From Chamaelirium japonicum (taxonomy: Eukaryota > Streptophyta > Magnoliopsida > Liliales > Melanthiaceae): a stretch of DNA of 64,000 nucleotides. The translations under genes and the position numbers were made by a program. Shown here piece by piece: positions 63,369 through 64,000 of the stretch. The stretch is from the NCBI GenBank assembly GCA_947650365.1, contig OX393550.1, positions 95,770,951 to 95,834,950 on the forward strand, read 5' to 3'. Position 1 is the stretch's first letter. The number at the start of each line of letters is the position of its first letter. The notes below the pieces were generated by a model. The model was not told the DNA's origin. It ran no database searches and saw nothing but the letters and a program-made list of their open reading frames with translations.

Positions 63369-64000
63369 TGTTGGGGTTCCATCCCCATAGAGGAGACCCA
63401 AAGGGGAGGGGAGCATAGCTCCTTCCCAATCGGACTTGCACCCGAGTCACCCGGCGCGAGACCCGACTCGTCCGGGCGAGTTCCTTAGCCACAAATGAGC
63501 AGAAAATTCAGCAAACCCACTTGGGCGAAGTCGGGTCGGATCTGTTTTTCTGCAGACCCGTTTTGGGATGTTTTAAAGGCTCTTTGAAGGGGCTTTTGGA
63601 GTATGCTTGAGTTGGCTTTGAGAAACCTTGGAGAGGGCTTTGAGGGCTGATTTTCTAAGGGAGAAGAAGTGCTTTCTTCTACAAGGGAGGAGAAGATTTC
63701 CTTGGGGATCGATCTTCAACGGATAGATCGGATCTAAGCTTGCAAAGAGGTATGTTCCTTGAGGCTTGCTAGGGTCTCTACTTGTTGAGCCCTAGAAGGG
63801 GGGAAAGGTGTAGATCTAGAAGGAGGAAGAAGAAGGAGTCGGGTTGTACTCTCGTCTTGCTTGCCGTCTTTGATAGTGAAGCCCTCCCCCGAGCATTTGC
63901 TCCGAGCATTTGCTCACCGTGGTTTTTCCCGCAAGGGTTTCCACGTAAATCCCCGAGTCATCTTCTTTGCTTGTGATTGAATTATTTTGCATTTGTGATT
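63369..64000 (+). repeat. 3' LTR of the copia element (truncated by window)
   Basis: The first 632 of about 717 bp. Differences from the 5' LTR include G/A in CCCCAT(G/A)GAGG, C/T in ACTCG(C/T)CCGG, an extra base in GGAG(A)GGGC and A/C in AAATC(A/C)CCG. Confidence 0.95.

Larger units (their letters stand above)
58548..64000 (+). mobile_element. Ty1/copia retrotransposon, nearly complete, 3' LTR cut by window end
   Basis: Layout: 5' LTR 58548-59263, primer site 59266-59277, gag-pol 59328-63323, purine tract about 63352-63367, 3' LTR from 63369 to beyond 64000. The two LTRs differ at about seven bases and one indel in 632 compared bases. GAAAC precedes the 5' LTR and should recur after the 3' LTR at about 64085 as target-site duplication. 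The gag and RT character is closest to the Tork (Tnt1-like) group by eye; the clade is tentative. The insertion is absent from the sister block (empty site 42879). Confidence 0.95.

Overview
This is a piece of a flowering-plant nuclear genome. The evidence is spliced genes with GT-AG introns, long (GA)n and (TA)n microsatellites, plant LTR retrotransposons, LINE and SINE remains, and many MITEs. The GDP-mannose epimerase protein has the monocot-like form of the segment after its catalytic Cys (one Thr fewer than Arabidopsis), so a monocot or an early-diverging angiosperm fits best. The species is not resolved. Most of the window is repeats. Two host gene types are well supported: a papain-like cysteine protease (minus strand, 7040-9386) and GDP-mannose 3,5-epimerase (GME, plus strand), which is present twice (29221-37093 and 44910-52757).

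Layout. 1-7 kb: a possible first exon of a minus-strand gene (720-817), a decayed Ty1/copia gag, a SINE-like tRNA-derived piece and a Tourist-like MITE. 7-9.6 kb: the protease gene with its TATA box and a (CT)n tract upstream. 9.6-19.8 kb: a repeat nest holding two inverted copies of one LINE family, a SINE with target-site duplication inside one of them, and a young non-autonomous LTR element (14097-17075). That element lacks gag-pol but carries minisatellites and a captured L-type lectin domain. 19.8-27.1 kb: nested TIR elements, two 5'UTR-like or promoter-like segments, hairpins and a decayed Ty3/gypsy gag-RT. 28.1-43.3 kb: GME copy 1. 43310-43809: exactly 500 N. 43810-58547: GME copy 2, nearly identical to 28121-42879. 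From 58548: an almost complete Ty1/copia element whose 3' LTR runs off the window.

The main structural point is that the two GME blocks look like two haplotype versions of one locus placed end to end, not a proven tandem duplication. The second block starts exactly at the gap. The blocks differ mainly in microsatellite length until their 3' part, and the first block keeps the empty site of the copia insertion found in the second.

Functionally, GME makes GDP-L-galactose for ascorbate and cell-wall synthesis, and all its catalytic residues are present in both copies. The protease has a complete prepro-papain architecture. The remaining coding-like sequence is transposon-derived. The most interesting element is the gene-capturing short-LTR element. 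A candidate GME promoter and first exon at 23.4-23.9 kb is a second lead worth testing. No CRISPR arrays, rRNA genes, intact tRNA genes or prokaryotic signals were seen.
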